In this document: positions 6,606 through 16,189 of the stretch, piece by piece | Position numbering within the stretch: position 1 is the stretch's first letter | Layout: every line of letters starts with the position of its first letter | Assembly (NCBI GenBank): GCA_027081505.1 | Contig: JALWKK010000077.1 | Span: 1-42,212, forward strand | Reading direction: 5' to 3' | Length of the DNA: 42,212 nt | From: Flavobacteriaceae bacterium | GTDB taxonomy: Bacteria > Bacteroidota > Bacteroidia > Flavobacteriales > Flavobacteriaceae | Program-made: the position numbers and the translations under genes | The notes under the pieces: model-generated | The model's database searches: none | Seen by the model: only the letters and a program-made list of their open reading frames with translations | Told to the model about the DNA's origin: nothing

Positions 6606-9455
6606 CTATTCTTCGGCATAGTGTTCTAAAGGTTCGCATGTGCACATTAAATTTCGATCTCCGTAGGCATCGTCAACTCTACGAACCGAAGCCCAAAGTT
6701 TATTTTCATACAAGTACGGTAACGGAAAAGCAGCTTTTTTTCTACTATAAGGCAGGTTCCATTCGTCATTTGTTACCATCTGTAGGGTATGTGGTGCATT
6801 TTTCAATGTGTTATTTGTATCTTCTTTTATTGCATTTTCAATTTCTTTTCTTATTGAAATCATTGCATCACAGAAGCGATCCAGTTCTTGTTTACTTTCG
6901 CTTTCGGTTGGTTCAATCATTAAGGTTCCGGCTACGGGAAATGATACGGTTGGTGCGTGATATCCGTAATCCATCAATCTTTTTGCAATATCTAAAACTT
7001 CTATTCCATTTTCTTTAAAGGAACGGCAATCTACAATCATTTCGTGAGCGCATCTTCCGTTTTCTCCGGAGTACAACACTTCGAAATGTCCGTGTAGTTT
7101 TTCTTTTAAATAATTGGCATTTAGTATAGCGTATTTGGTTGCTTGTGTTAATCCTTCGGCTCCTAACATACAGATGTATCCATACGAAATCAAACATACC
7201 AAAGCACTGCCGAAGGGTGCTGCCGAAACTGCCGGAATGGCTTTATCGCCTCCTGTCTTTATAATGGGATTGGATGGTAAAAAAGGTACTAATTGTTTTG
7301 CTACGCAAATGGGACCAACTCCGGGACCACCACCTCCGTGCGGAATGGCAAAGGTTTTGTGCAGGTTAAGATGACAAACGTCTGCGCCAATGGTAGCGGG
7401 ATTGGTAAGTCCGACTTGTGCATTCATATTGGCTCCGTCCATATAAACTTGCCCGCCGTTTTGGTGTATTATTTCGGTTATTTCTTTGATTGCCGATTCA
7501 TACACACCGTGTGTAGATGGATAAGTAACCATTAATGCGGCAAGGTTTTCTTTGTACTGTTCGGCTTTTTGACGAAGGTCTTCTACATCTATGTTACCTT
7601 CGGGAGTGGCTTTGGTAACAATTACTTTCATTCCTGCCATAACGGCACTTGCGGGATTGGTTCCGTGTGCCGAAGAAGGAATAATACATACGTTTCTATG
7701 CGCTTCGCCTCTGAACTCGTGATATGCTCTAATAATCATTAATCCGGCGTACTCTCCTTGCGCACCGGAGTTGGGCTGCAATGATGTGGCTGCAAATCCG
7801 GTGATGGTACTGAGTTGTTTTTCTAAAGCCGACAACACTTCATGATATCCTTGAGCTTGCTCTGCCGGTACAAACGGATGAATGTTTCCCCAATTGGGAT
7901 TGCTTAACGGAAGCATTTCGGAAGCTGCATTGAGTTTCATAGTACAAGAGCCTAACGAAATCATAGAATGGTTTAAGGATAAATCTTTACGCTCAAGTTT
8001 TTTAATATAACGCATCATTTCGGTTTCGCTGTGATACGAATTAAAAACTTCATGCGTCATAAACTCGGATTTTCGTTTTAATTTATCCGGAATATGCGAA
8101 TTATCTAACAACCTGTTAATTTTTTCAGGTTGTTGATTTACCGCTTCGGCAAAAACAGCAATAACGTTATTTAAATCGGAAAGAGTGGTGGTTTCGTTTA
8201 ACGAAAGTTGTACGGTTTCTTTATTGGGGTAATAAAAATTTATGTTGTGTTTTTCTGCTATAGGCTTAATATCTGAAACATCGGCTTTTATTTGAATGGT
8301 ATCAAAAAAAGATTCATGAACCAATTGATAGCCTAATTTTTTAATTTCGGAAGCCAATGTTACAGTACTTTGATGCACCTTATCGGCAATGTGTCGCAAT
8401 CCGTCCGGTCCGTGATAAACAGCATACATTCCTGCCATTACAGCCAATAAAACTTGTGCGGTACAAATGTTAGACGTTGCTTTATCACGTTTAATATGTT
8501 GCTCTCGGGTTTGTAAAGCCATTCGCAATGCCGAGTTACCATCTACATCTTTAGTTACTCCTATGATGCGTCCGGGAATGTGTCTTTTATAATCTTCACG
8601 AGTTGCAAAGTAGGCAGCGTGTGGACCTCCGTAACCTAAAGGAATTCCGAAACGTTGAGTGCTTCCTACCACGACATCCGCATCCCATTTTCCGGGAGCT
8701 TCTAATAGTACTAAACTCAAAATATCTGCTGCAACGGCAACTTTTATTTGTGCTTGATGTGCTTGCTGCACAAAGGAAGAATAATCATAAATTTTACCTG
8801 AACTTGCGGGATATTGAAGGAGGGCTCCATAGTATTGAGATGAAAAATCAAATTGGGTGTGATTTCCAACAACCAATTCAATTCCCAGAGGTGTAGCACG
8901 GGTTTGCAATACGGCAAGGGTTTGTGGCAATACTTCTTCCGAAACAAAAAACTTGTTTACACCTTCCTTTTTTTGAGCTCTTTCTCTACTATTAAAGAGC
9001 ATAATCATAGCTTCGGCTGCTGCAGTTGCTTCATCGAGTAGCGAGGCATTGGCAAGCTCCATTCCGGTTAGGTCGCTTACCACGGTTTGAAAATTAAGCA
9101 AGGCTTCGAGTCGTCCTTGAGCAATTTCGGCTTGATACGGCGTGTAAGCGGTGTACCAACCCGGATTTTCTAAAATATTACGTTGAATTACCGGAGGTAA
9201 AACAGCTTGGTGGTATCCTAACCCGATATACGTTTTATACTGTTTGTTTTTTAAAGATAATGAATGAATATGCTCCAGGTATTCTTGCTCTGTCATTGCC
9301 GGAGGTAAATCGAGAGAATCTTGTAATCTTATATCGTCCGGTATGGTTTGGTTTATCAAAGTTTCCAAAGAGTCAACTCCAATGGTTTGAAGCATCATTG
9401 GAAGGTCTTTTTTTCGAGGTCCTATATGTCTAAGAACAAAAGAGTCTGTATTCAT
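6606..9455 (-). CDS. gcvP: Glycine decarboxylase (P-protein of the glycine cleavage system), single chain
   Basis: This PLP enzyme decarboxylates glycine and passes the aminomethyl group to lipoyl-GcvH. The 949-residue protein has both halves fused, as in most Gram-negatives. The N-half begins with FVLRHIGP; the C-half carries the PLP-lysine segment [19 protein letters not shown] (lysine near residue 700) preceded by [13 protein letters not shown]. Length is normal and I see no lesion. The ATG at 9455 is preceded by a TAGCTTTG -7 element. No glycine riboswitch-like structure is evident in the 170 bases upstream. gcvH and gcvT are not in the window. Confidence 0.97.
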   Translation of the reverse strand: MNTDSFVLRHIGPRKKDLPMMLQTIGVDSLETLINQTIPDDIRLQDSLDLPPAMTEQEYLEHIHSLSLKNKQYKTYIGLGYHQAVLPPVIQRNILENPGWYTAYTPYQAEIAQGRLEALLNFQTVVSDLTGMELANASLLDEATAAAEAMIMLFNSRERAQKKEGVNKFFVSEEVLPQTLAVLQTRATPLGIELVVGNHTQFDFSSQYYGALLQYPASSGKIYDYSSFVQQAHQAQIKVAVAADILSLVLLEAPGKWDADVVVGSTQRFGIPLGYGGPHAAYFATREDYKRHIPGRIIGVTKDVDGNSALRMALQTREQHIKRDKATSNICTAQVLLAVMAGMYAVYHGPDGLRHIADKVHQSTVTLASEIKKLGYQLVHESFFDTIQIKADVSDIKPIAEKHNINFYYPNKETVQLSLNETTTLSDLNNVIAVFAEAVNQQPEKINRLLDNSHIPDKLKRKSEFMTHEVFNSYHSETEMMRYIKKLERKDLSLNHSMISLGSCTMKLNAASEMLPLSNPNWGNIHPFVPAEQAQGYHEVLSALEKQLSTITGFAATSLQPNSGAQGEYAGLMIIRAYHEFRGEAHRNVCIIPSSAHGTNPASAVMAGMKVIVTKATPEGNIDVEDLRQKAEQYKENLAALMVTYPSTHGVYESAIKEITEIIHQNGGQVYMDGANMNAQVGLTNPATIGADVCHLNLHKTFAIPHGGGGPGVGPICVAKQLVPFLPSNPIIKTGGDKAIPAVSAAPFGSALVCLISYGYICMLGAEGLTQATKYAILNANYLKEKLHGHFEVLYSGENGRCAHEMIVDCRSFKENGIEVLDIAKRLMDYGYHAPTVSFPVAGTLMIEPTESESKQELDRFCDAMISIRKEIENAIKEDTNNTLKNAPHTLQMVTNDEWNLPYSRKKAAFPLPYLYENKLWASVRRVDDAYGDRNLMCTCEPLEHYAEE

Positions 9456-9480
9456 TTTTATCGGGTTAAAAATTAGGTAA

Positions 9481-9507
9481 CAAAGCTACAATTTTTGATA
9501 AAAACAA
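9481..9507 (-). promoter_or_regulatory. Promoter of gcvP
   Basis: On the minus strand TTG (9507-9505), a 16-bp spacer and TAGCTTTG (9488-9481) resemble the flavobacterial consensus, with the spacer one base shorter than the usual 17-23. Confidence 0.5.
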
Positions 9508-9622
9508 GCGTAATTTATCTTTATAATTTAACATATATAATGTCATTTCTTTTCTATATTTTTTCAATTTTATAGTGTTTTTAAAAAGCAATCAAAAAAA
9601 CAATATTCTGAAATTTAGGTAG

Positions 9623-9630
9623 TAAATTTG
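9623..9630 (+). promoter_or_regulatory. -7 element before the UbiA-like gene
   Basis: TAAATTTG matches TAnnTTTG. It ends only four bases before the GTG start codon, so the transcript would be leaderless or nearly so. No -33 TTG is visible. Confidence 0.4.
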
Positions 9631-9634
9631 CTTT

Positions 9635-10450
9635 GTGAGGATTTTAAAAAAAATATTCAGTTTTTATATTCAAGTAAGTGTTCATGTGGCACTGGCTGTT
9701 GCTTCATTGGTTTGGATTAGTAGCAAAGAATTACGCATAGACATCAACACGTATTTATTGGCTTTTGTTTTTTTTGCTTCGGTGAGCGGATACAATTTTA
9801 TTAAATATTCCGCAATCTCCGGTCTTAACCATTTTAGGCTATCCAAATCATTACGTTTGATTCGGATATTTTCGATAGTTTGTGGTTTGGCTACAATTTA
9901 TTTTGCATTGTTTCTTTCTAAAAACACCTATCTTCTTCTGTGTGTATTAATTGCACTTACTTTTTTTTATGCTTTTCCGCTTTACAAACAAAAAAACTTA
10001 CGAGGGATAACCGGACTTAAATTGTTTTTTGTTGCTTTGGTTTGGGCAGGGGTTACTGTTTTACTTCCTTCAATTTCAGAAAACCGTGTATTAGACCAGA
10101 CAATTTGGTTGTTATTTTTACACCGGTTTTTATTTGTAATTGCACTAACTCTTCCGTTTGAAATACGAGATTTAACCAATGATGATTTGGCTTTAGGAAC
10201 ACTTCCTCAGCGAATGGGGATTTTAACCACTAAGTTTATTGGTGTCTTGCTTCTGGTGATTGTTTTATGGATAACTAAAATGATTTCTTCCGGCAAATGT
10301 TTTGATTTTGGAATAAGTATAACCGCTATACTCCTTTCGGGGTTTATTATTTTTTCTAAAAAAAATCAAACACAATATTATGCTTCATTTTGGGTAGAAG
10401 CTGTTCCGATAATATGGGCAATAATTATTTTTTTATGTGAAAAAATATAG
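9635..10450 (+). CDS. UbiA-like multi-span membrane protein
   Basis: A protein of 271 residues with about eight hydrophobic helices and very little soluble sequence. The pattern resembles UbiA prenyltransferases: a loop NLRGITGLKL followed by a helix, and PFEIRDLTNDDLALGTLPQRMG near 175-196, which looks like the second Asp-rich motif. The first motif (NxxDxxxD in UbiA) is not preserved; the corresponding loop reads GYNFIKYSAISGLNHFRLSK. It may be a flavobacterial UbiA relative with another role, or inactive. The start is a GTG at 9635, since no ATG precedes the first helix. It is a lone plus-strand gene diverging from gcvP. Confidence 0.6.
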   Translation: MRILKKIFSFYIQVSVHVALAVASLVWISSKELRIDINTYLLAFVFFASVSGYNFIKYSAISGLNHFRLSKSLRLIRIFSIVCGLATIYFALFLSKNTYLLLCVLIALTFFYAFPLYKQKNLRGITGLKLFFVALVWAGVTVLLPSISENRVLDQTIWLLFLHRFLFVIALTLPFEIRDLTNDDLALGTLPQRMGILTTKFIGVLLLVIVLWITKMISSGKCFDFGISITAILLSGFIIFSKKNQTQYYASFWVEAVPIIWAIIIFLCEKI

Positions 10451-10517
10451 CGGGAATGTTTTTCTTTATATAATACCAAAAACAATTTTTTTTTCTAAAA
10501 TAATCTCATCATTGAAT

Positions 10518-12560
10518 TTAGTTGTGTTTTAACAATCCGGCTCTTTTTAAAAGGGCATCGGGTTGTGGTTTTTTTCCTCTAAACTTTATATACAACTCCA
10601 TAGGGTCTTGTGTTCCGCCTTTAGAAAGTATGTTCTCTTTAAATTTTGAAGCAATTGTTTTATTAAATATCCCGTTTTCTTTAAAATATTCAAAAGCATC
10701 GGCATCGAGTACTTCTGCCCATTTATAACTGTAATATCCTGCCGAATATCCTCCTTGAAAAATATGCGAAAAGGAAGTACTCATACAGTTTTCTTTTACA
10801 TCTGGAAATAATCGGGTTGAAGAAAAGGCTTGCTTTTCATAGCTTTTTACATCGTTACTATTTGAAGGGTCTTTGCTGTGCCAAGCCAAGTCTAAAATTG
10901 CAAAGCTAAGTTGGCGTAGTGTTTTCATTCCTTCGTGAAAATTGGATGTTTGTTTTATTTTTTCAACCAATTCCATAGGGATTACTTCTCCTGTTTTGTA
11001 ATGTTTAGCAAATAACTCAAGGGCTTCTTTTTCATAACACCAATTTTCAAAAATTTGACTGGGAAGTTCTACAAAATCCCAAAATACACTAGTTCCCGAA
11101 AGTGATGCATAAGTGGTGTTTGCCAACATTCCGTGAAGTGCGTGTCCAAATTCGTGAAAAAGTGTGGTAACTTCATTAAAGGTTAATAGTGAAGGTTTGG
11201 TCGGGGTTGGTTTTGTAAAATTACAAACAATAGAAACGTGCGGGCGTTCATTTTTGCCGTTTTTTATTTGTTGCGGTTTATAGGAAGTCATCCACGCTCC
11301 TCCTCTTTTTCCGGGTCTGGGATGAAAATCTGCATACAGTATGGCAACCAACTCATTATTTCCTTGCGTTACTCGATAAGTTTTTACATCGGGATGGTAG
11401 GTATCTATGTTAGACACTTCGGTAAAAGTAAGGTCGTATAATTTATTTGCAACGGTAAAAACGCCATTAATAACGTTTTCTAATTTAAAATACGGTTTTA
11501 ATTTTTCTTCGTCTAAATTAAAGCGTTGTTTCTTTAGTTTTTCGGCATAATAGGCTCCGTCCCATTTTTGAAGTTGATTTATTGCATCTGTTTTTTTGGC
11601 AAAATTTTCTAACTCATAAAATTCTTTTTCGGCTGCAGGTTTTGCTTTTTCGAGAAGTTGATTTAAAAATTCAACAACATTTTCGGGCGATTTTGCCATT
11701 CGTTCTTCCAACACAAAATGAGCGTGTGACGGATACCCTAAAAGTTGTGCGCGTTGGTGACGTAAATTAACTATTTTTAATACTATTTCTTGGTTATCGA
11801 AGGCATCATTCTTAAAAGCTCTCGCTCCATATGCAATACTCATTTTTTTACGAAGTTCTCTGTTGTTTGCATAGGTTACAAACGGAACATAACTGGGATA
11901 ATCTAACGTAAAAATCCACCCTTTTTTATTGTTTTCTTTAGCAGTTTGCGCAGCCATTTCCACCACACTTTCGGGCAAACCGGAAAGTGCTTCTTTATCG
12001 GTAATATGAAGCTGAAAAGCATTGGTTTCTGCCAATACGTTTTCGCCAAATTTAAGCGATAATTGTGCTAATTGCGTATCGATTTTTCGCAACTTTTCTT
12101 TGTCTTTTTCAGAAAGATTGGCGCCGTTTCGCGAAAAGTTTTTAAACTGCTTATCGAGTAGTTGATTTTGCTCGGTGTTTAAATTAAAATTGTCTTTATT
12201 TTGATAAACTTCTTTTATTCTTTTAAAAAGTTTTTGATTGAGCAACAAATCGTTTTTAAACTCCGAAAGTAGCGGTGATATTTGTTGCGCAATTTGTTGC
12301 ATTTCATCATTGGTTTCGGCACTGTTTAGGTTAAAGAAAATACCGGTTACCCGATTGAGTTGTTCGCCGGTATATTCTAACGCTTCGATAGTATTTTTAA
12401 AATCGGGTGCAACGGGATTATCCGCAATTGTATCAATTTCAGCTTTTGTTTCTTCAATCAATTGCTTGATAGCCGGTAAAAAATGGTGGTTTTTTATTTT
12501 TGAAAACGGTGCGGTATTAAAGGATTGCAGTAGGGGATTTTGATTCATAGAAAAGGACAT
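10518..12560 (-). CDS. M3-family zinc metallopeptidase (oligopeptidase A / Dcp type)
   Basis: A cytoplasmic or periplasmic oligopeptidase of 680 residues. The zinc motif HEFGH lies near residues 469-473 in TLFHEFGHALHGML; the downstream Glu ligand region is WDFVELPSQIFENW, and the substrate-binding C-terminal segment FSHIFQGGYSAGYYSYKWAEVL is present. No signal peptide is visible, which favours the cytoplasm. The first ATG (12560) gives MSFSMNQNPLL; homologues begin near MNQNPLL, so the ATG at 12548 may be the true start. It lies 60 bases after purE in the same direction. Confidence 0.93.
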   Translation of the reverse strand: MSFSMNQNPLLQSFNTAPFSKIKNHHFLPAIKQLIEETKAEIDTIADNPVAPDFKNTIEALEYTGEQLNRVTGIFFNLNSAETNDEMQQIAQQISPLLSEFKNDLLLNQKLFKRIKEVYQNKDNFNLNTEQNQLLDKQFKNFSRNGANLSEKDKEKLRKIDTQLAQLSLKFGENVLAETNAFQLHITDKEALSGLPESVVEMAAQTAKENNKKGWIFTLDYPSYVPFVTYANNRELRKKMSIAYGARAFKNDAFDNQEIVLKIVNLRHQRAQLLGYPSHAHFVLEERMAKSPENVVEFLNQLLEKAKPAAEKEFYELENFAKKTDAINQLQKWDGAYYAEKLKKQRFNLDEEKLKPYFKLENVINGVFTVANKLYDLTFTEVSNIDTYHPDVKTYRVTQGNNELVAILYADFHPRPGKRGGAWMTSYKPQQIKNGKNERPHVSIVCNFTKPTPTKPSLLTFNEVTTLFHEFGHALHGMLANTTYASLSGTSVFWDFVELPSQIFENWCYEKEALELFAKHYKTGEVIPMELVEKIKQTSNFHEGMKTLRQLSFAILDLAWHSKDPSNSNDVKSYEKQAFSSTRLFPDVKENCMSTSFSHIFQGGYSAGYYSYKWAEVLDADAFEYFKENGIFNKTIASKFKENILSKGGTQDPMELYIKFRGKKPQPDALLKRAGLLKHN

Positions 12561-12620
12561 TTAGTAAGTTTACCGAAAAAGGTTATTCAAATAATGGAGT
12601 GAGTCGAAAAAGCGTATTGT

Positions 12621-13103
12621 TTATTTCAATTTTTTTGCTCCTTCTTCTACTTTTAATTTTAAACTTTCTTTGTAAAAAACAATTTTATCCAAAACACGCG
12701 TATCGAAAGCGCCTATAATCTGTGCTGCCAGAATTCCTGCATTTTTGGCTCCGTTAAGGGCAACGGTTGCAACCGGCACTCCGCCGGGCATTTGTAAGAT
12801 AGAGAGAATAGAATCCCACCCGTCTATTGAGTTTCTTGATTTAACCGGAACACCAATAACCGGAAGCGGCGAAAGCGACGCTACCATTCCGGGAAGATGC
12901 GCCGCACCTCCGGCACCCGCTATAATAACTTTAATTCCCTTTTTATGGGCATTTTTACTAAAATCGAATAGTTTTTCGGGGGTTCGATGTGCCGAAACAA
13001 TGTCTGTCTCTACTTCTATATCAAATCCTTTTAAAACATCTATGGCTTCTTGCATAACGGGTAAGTCACTGGTACTGCCCATAATTACGGCTACTTTACT
13101 CAT
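12621..13103 (-). CDS. purE: N5-carboxyaminoimidazole ribonucleotide mutase
   Basis: Purine synthesis enzyme converting N5-CAIR to CAIR in the cytoplasm. The 160-residue protein shows all class I PurE motifs: MGSTSDLPVMQEA (residues 8-20), VSAHRTPEKL with the catalytic His (38-47), AGGAAHLPGMVAS and PVIGVPVKS. PurK, which makes its substrate, is about 1.8 kb upstream on the same strand, separated by two opposite-strand genes. A TACTTTTG -7 element 20 bases before the ATG suggests it has its own promoter. Confidence 0.96.
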   Translation of the reverse strand: MSKVAVIMGSTSDLPVMQEAIDVLKGFDIEVETDIVSAHRTPEKLFDFSKNAHKKGIKVIIAGAGGAAHLPGMVASLSPLPVIGVPVKSRNSIDGWDSILSILQMPGGVPVATVALNGAKNAGILAAQIIGAFDTRVLDKIVFYKESLKLKVEEGAKKLK

Positions 13104-13122
13104 CGTTGGTGTTTTATTTTAG

Positions 13123-13130
13123 CAAAAGTA
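13123..13130 (-). promoter_or_regulatory. -7 element of purE
   Basis: TACTTTTG on the minus strand matches TAnnTTTG and ends 19 bases before the purE ATG. It is consistent with purE being transcribed independently of purK. Confidence 0.5.
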
Positions 13131-13338
13131 AGGAAAATAAAGTGATTTTTTTTCTCTTTACAAACCCAAGATTCCTTACAAATAACTGTAAACAACAAAG
13201 GACGTAATTTTGATTTTTCACTATTTATAATTAACTTGCTCCCAATAGAACAAAATATTTATGTGAAACAAGGTTATTAATTTGTTTGCTCCCCCTCATA
13301 AATAAAGTGCTTTTTAAACAACTTTAAAAATTATCTTC

Positions 13339-13731
13339 TTGTTTTTTAGTGGTTTTGCTCAAAATTATTATATTGCTTTTAAGCAAGGATATTCTTTAGA
13401 GCCAATACAAAAAACGATGAATAATAATAGCACCTTATCATTAGTTTTTAAAAATAATAACCTAACAGTTTTCTTTAGTGATAAACAGGTTTATTATTTT
13501 GAAAAAGCATTTCCAACTGCTCAAACAGAAATTTTACAAAGAGTATACAAAGTAAAGTCAAACAATAGTAGTTATTTAAACGAAATAGCCACACTAGAAG
13601 AAGTTGAATATACTGAATTGACGGAAGAAGACGAGATAATTGATGTTTCTTCTTATCAACTCGGTATCTATACTGTTACATTAGTCTGTGATGGGGAAGT
13701 ACAATCATCTAAATCGCTAATTAAAAATTAA
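13339..13731 (+). CDS. Small secreted-type protein, probably a remnant with an internal deletion
   Basis: A 130-codon frame without an ATG; TTG at 13339 is the nominal start. The frame is open further upstream, to a stop at 13315-13317, and reads KIIFLFFSGFAQ, a typical signal peptide end, so the original initiator has probably been lost. The middle (FPTAQTEILQRVYKVKSNN...LEEVEYTELTEED) resembles the propeptide of secreted subtilases. The last 30 residues (IDVSSYQLGIYTVTLVCDG, then SLIKN) resemble the tail of a T9SS C-terminal sorting domain. One reading is a large cargo protein reduced to its two ends. It is five bases from the next secreted-protein gene. Function unknown. Confidence 0.5.
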   Translation: MFFSGFAQNYYIAFKQGYSLEPIQKTMNNNSTLSLVFKNNNLTVFFSDKQVYYFEKAFPTAQTEILQRVYKVKSNNSSYLNEIATLEEVEYTELTEEDEIIDVSSYQLGIYTVTLVCDGEVQSSKSLIKN

Positions 13732-13736
13732 ATGTT

Positions 13737-14885
13737 ATGAAAAAAATATTTTTGATAACTGTTTTATTTTTTTGCTTGATTGGGTTTGCACAACATCCAG
13801 ACTTACAAGCCGAAAAATGGTTTATAGAAAGTATTACGATAAATGGAAATACTACAAACATACCAAATCATCCTGTTGATTTTCCTTATGCAGATATTTT
13901 CTTTTTTTCAACAACAAGTGGTATAGTAGGATCTCAAAATAGTGTGAGTTGGATTGAAAATAATTGTTCTATTGGTTTTTCGGGTCATGTAAATTACAAC
14001 GGTAGCAATAGTTTTGATTTTACAGACTTTAGTCCTTTTCAAACAACAAGCGGTTGTACTGCTCCCTTGATAGATTTTATGCAGGATTATGTTTCTATTT
14101 TTAGCACCAACATTACACAAGCTTTTAATTATACCATAACAGATGAAACCGACGGTAGTAAAACATTACAAATAACCGGTAATAATGGAGATTATATTAT
14201 TTATACAAATACCTTTTTTAACACCTCGCCCTCCGAATTCTCAGACAATCTTTGGTACTTACATTATTTAATAATTGATGGCGAACAGGTTTATGCACCT
14301 GATAATGATTTTATGCTTGATGTTCAGGCTAATTTTATTTCTAATGACAATCAATTTATTGCCAGCGCTTGCTCTTTTTATGAGGGAAATACGTTCTTTG
14401 ATTATTCTCAAAATAAATTTTATCTTTATGAAACCGTAACAACATACGGTATTGATTTTTGCAGTCCTAGCTATCCTGAGAACAACATTTTTACTACTGC
14501 TTATATTTATGATTTTCATATTCAACACCTGCCAGGACCATTTACTTACACATATACCGTTAACGGTAATGAAGAAATGTTAGTGGTGGTAAATGCCTCG
14601 GGAAATCAAGCGGTTTATGGTAACTCCGCCTTATCCATACAAGATTTACAAGTTAATAATTCCGTTTTTGTATATCCCAACCCGGTAAATGATGTTTTAT
14701 ACATTAAAAACCAAGATGTTTTTAAGATTAACAAAGCAGAAATTTATGATGTACAAGGCAAATTGCTTTATGTTAGTAAAGAGATTAAAAATACTATAGA
14801 TGTATCTTCCTTACAATCAGGTTTGCTTTTTATAAAAATTTATACAAATAAAGGCTTTATAATAAAAAAAGTGGTTAAAAAATAA
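13737..14885 (+). CDS. T9SS type A sorting-domain secreted protein, function unknown
   Basis: A 382-residue protein with a clear signal peptide (KKIFLITVLFFCLIGFAQ, cleavage after about residue 18). Its C-terminal T9SS sorting domain begins near residue 310: VFVYPNPVNDVLYIKN, AEIYDVQGKLL, IDVSSLQSGLLFIKIYT and a basic tail KKVVKK. Between them lie two similar modules, each opening with a tryptophan strand (KWFIESITINGNTTNIP, near 27; LWYLHYLIIDGEQVYAP, near 167) and each ending in strands like NYTITDETDGSKTLQITGNNG and TYTVNGNEEMLVVVNASGN, possibly lipocalin-like. It should be exported through the outer membrane. It lies between purE and purK on the opposite strand. Confidence 0.85.
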   Translation: MKKIFLITVLFFCLIGFAQHPDLQAEKWFIESITINGNTTNIPNHPVDFPYADIFFFSTTSGIVGSQNSVSWIENNCSIGFSGHVNYNGSNSFDFTDFSPFQTTSGCTAPLIDFMQDYVSIFSTNITQAFNYTITDETDGSKTLQITGNNGDYIIYTNTFFNTSPSEFSDNLWYLHYLIIDGEQVYAPDNDFMLDVQANFISNDNQFIASACSFYEGNTFFDYSQNKFYLYETVTTYGIDFCSPSYPENNIFTTAYIYDFHIQHLPGPFTYTYTVNGNEEMLVVVNASGNQAVYGNSALSIQDLQVNNSVFVYPNPVNDVLYIKNQDVFKINKAEIYDVQGKLLYVSKEIKNTIDVSSLQSGLLFIKIYTNKGFIIKKVVKK

Positions 14886-14922
14886 TGAATTAACACTCAC
14901 AGGTTCATTCCTTTGTTTAAAA

Positions 14923-16083
14923 TCAATCTTTACTCACCACTTTTATGGTATTTTTAACTTTCTCAGCCTGAGTTCTAGCTTTATTTATGTCTTGATTAAC
15001 AATGGTAACGTGTCCCATTTTCCTAAAGGGGCGTGTTTGCTTTTTTCCGTAAATGTGCGGTGTAACTCCCTGTAAAGATAAAATCTCATTTATGTTTTTA
15101 TAAACAGGATTTCCGGTAAAGCCTTCTGCTCCTACCAGATTTACCATAACCGCTCCTACTTTGCTTTTTGTACTACCTAACGAAAGATTTAAAATGGCAC
15201 GCAGGTGTTGTTCAAACTGATTGGTAAAACTTGCTTCAATACTATAGTGACCACTGTTGTGTGGACGAGGAGCCATTTCGTTTACGATGATTTCATCTTT
15301 TTGTGTTTGAAACATTTCAACAGCTAATAAACCTACGTGTTGTAATTTATCTGAAACCAAACGAGCCACTCTTTGCGCATTTTGAGCAACAGAATCACTA
15401 ATTCGTGCCGGGCAAATAACATATTCTACCTGATTTGCTTCGGGATGAAATTCCATTTCTACTACCGGATAGGTCACTATGTCTCCGGCAACGTTTCGAG
15501 CAACCAGTACGGCTAATTCGTTTTTAAAATCTATAAGAACCTCTGCAATGCAAGGTGCATCGGGTATTTGTTGTAAATCTTCTGCATTTTTCACCATTTT
15601 TACACCCATCCCGTCATAACCTCCCGTGCTTTTTTTCCAAACAAACGGAAAGGCGAATTCCCCATTTTCAACAGCTTGCAGGAGTTGTTTTTTATTTTTA
15701 AAAACTTGAAATCCAGCCGTTGGTATTTGATTTTCTTTATAAAATTGCTTCTGTTTGGATTTATCTTGAATAATACGAAGTGTTTGTGAGGAAGGATAAA
15801 CCGTTACGCCTTCTTTTTCCAGTTTTTCGAGTGCATCTACATTTACATGTTCTATTTCAAAAGTAAGTACATCCACCTTTTTTCCAAAGTTATAAACCGT
15901 ATCAAAGTCATTAAAATCACCTTGCACAAAAGTATTGCAAGCAATACGACAAGGAGCTTCACTATTAGGGTCGAGAACGGTTGTTTTTATATCCCATTTT
16001 CGGGTTTCGTAGAGGAGCATTTTCCCTAATTGTCCGCCTCCAAGTATTCCTAATGTAAACGATGAAGAAAAGTAGTTTTTCAT
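14923..16083 (-). CDS. purK: 5-(carboxyamino)imidazole ribonucleotide synthase
   Basis: ATP-grasp enzyme that carboxylates AIR to N5-CAIR with bicarbonate and ATP; PurE then rearranges the product. The 386-residue protein shows LGILGGGQLGKMLL at residues 12-25, the ATP-grasp core FVWKKSTGGYDGMGVKMV and the metal-binding segment EMAPRPHNSGHYSIEASFTNQFEQH. Length is normal. It ends 37 bases from the converging T9SS cargo gene, so it is no longer contiguous with purE. Confidence 0.96.
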   Translation of the reverse strand: MKNYFSSSFTLGILGGGQLGKMLLYETRKWDIKTTVLDPNSEAPCRIACNTFVQGDFNDFDTVYNFGKKVDVLTFEIEHVNVDALEKLEKEGVTVYPSSQTLRIIQDKSKQKQFYKENQIPTAGFQVFKNKKQLLQAVENGEFAFPFVWKKSTGGYDGMGVKMVKNAEDLQQIPDAPCIAEVLIDFKNELAVLVARNVAGDIVTYPVVEMEFHPEANQVEYVICPARISDSVAQNAQRVARLVSDKLQHVGLLAVEMFQTQKDEIIVNEMAPRPHNSGHYSIEASFTNQFEQHLRAILNLSLGSTKSKVGAVMVNLVGAEGFTGNPVYKNINEILSLQGVTPHIYGKKQTRPFRKMGHVTIVNQDINKARTQAEKVKNTIKVVSKD

Positions 16084-16161
16084 TAATAAACGTGAATATC
16101 TGAATTTCCGGTAAAATTAAAACTTCAACATTATATTAACTAATCTTTTGCTATAAAAGTT

Positions 16162-16169
16162 TACTTTTG
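16162..16169 (+). promoter_or_regulatory. -7 element of the porin gene
   Basis: TACTTTTG matches TAnnTTTG and lies 20 bases before the ATG at 16190. There is no TTG at the usual distance. Confidence 0.45.
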
Positions 16170-16189
16170 CTTTTTTAGTATTATATACA

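Noticed and set aside
9456-9634. Glycine riboswitch upstream of gcvP.
   Set aside because: I looked for paired conserved helices in this 179-bp gap and found only AT-rich sequence and promoter-like elements.
10451-10517. Terminator between the UbiA-like gene and the M3 peptidase gene.
   Set aside because: T-runs are present, but no GC-containing stem precedes them on either strand.
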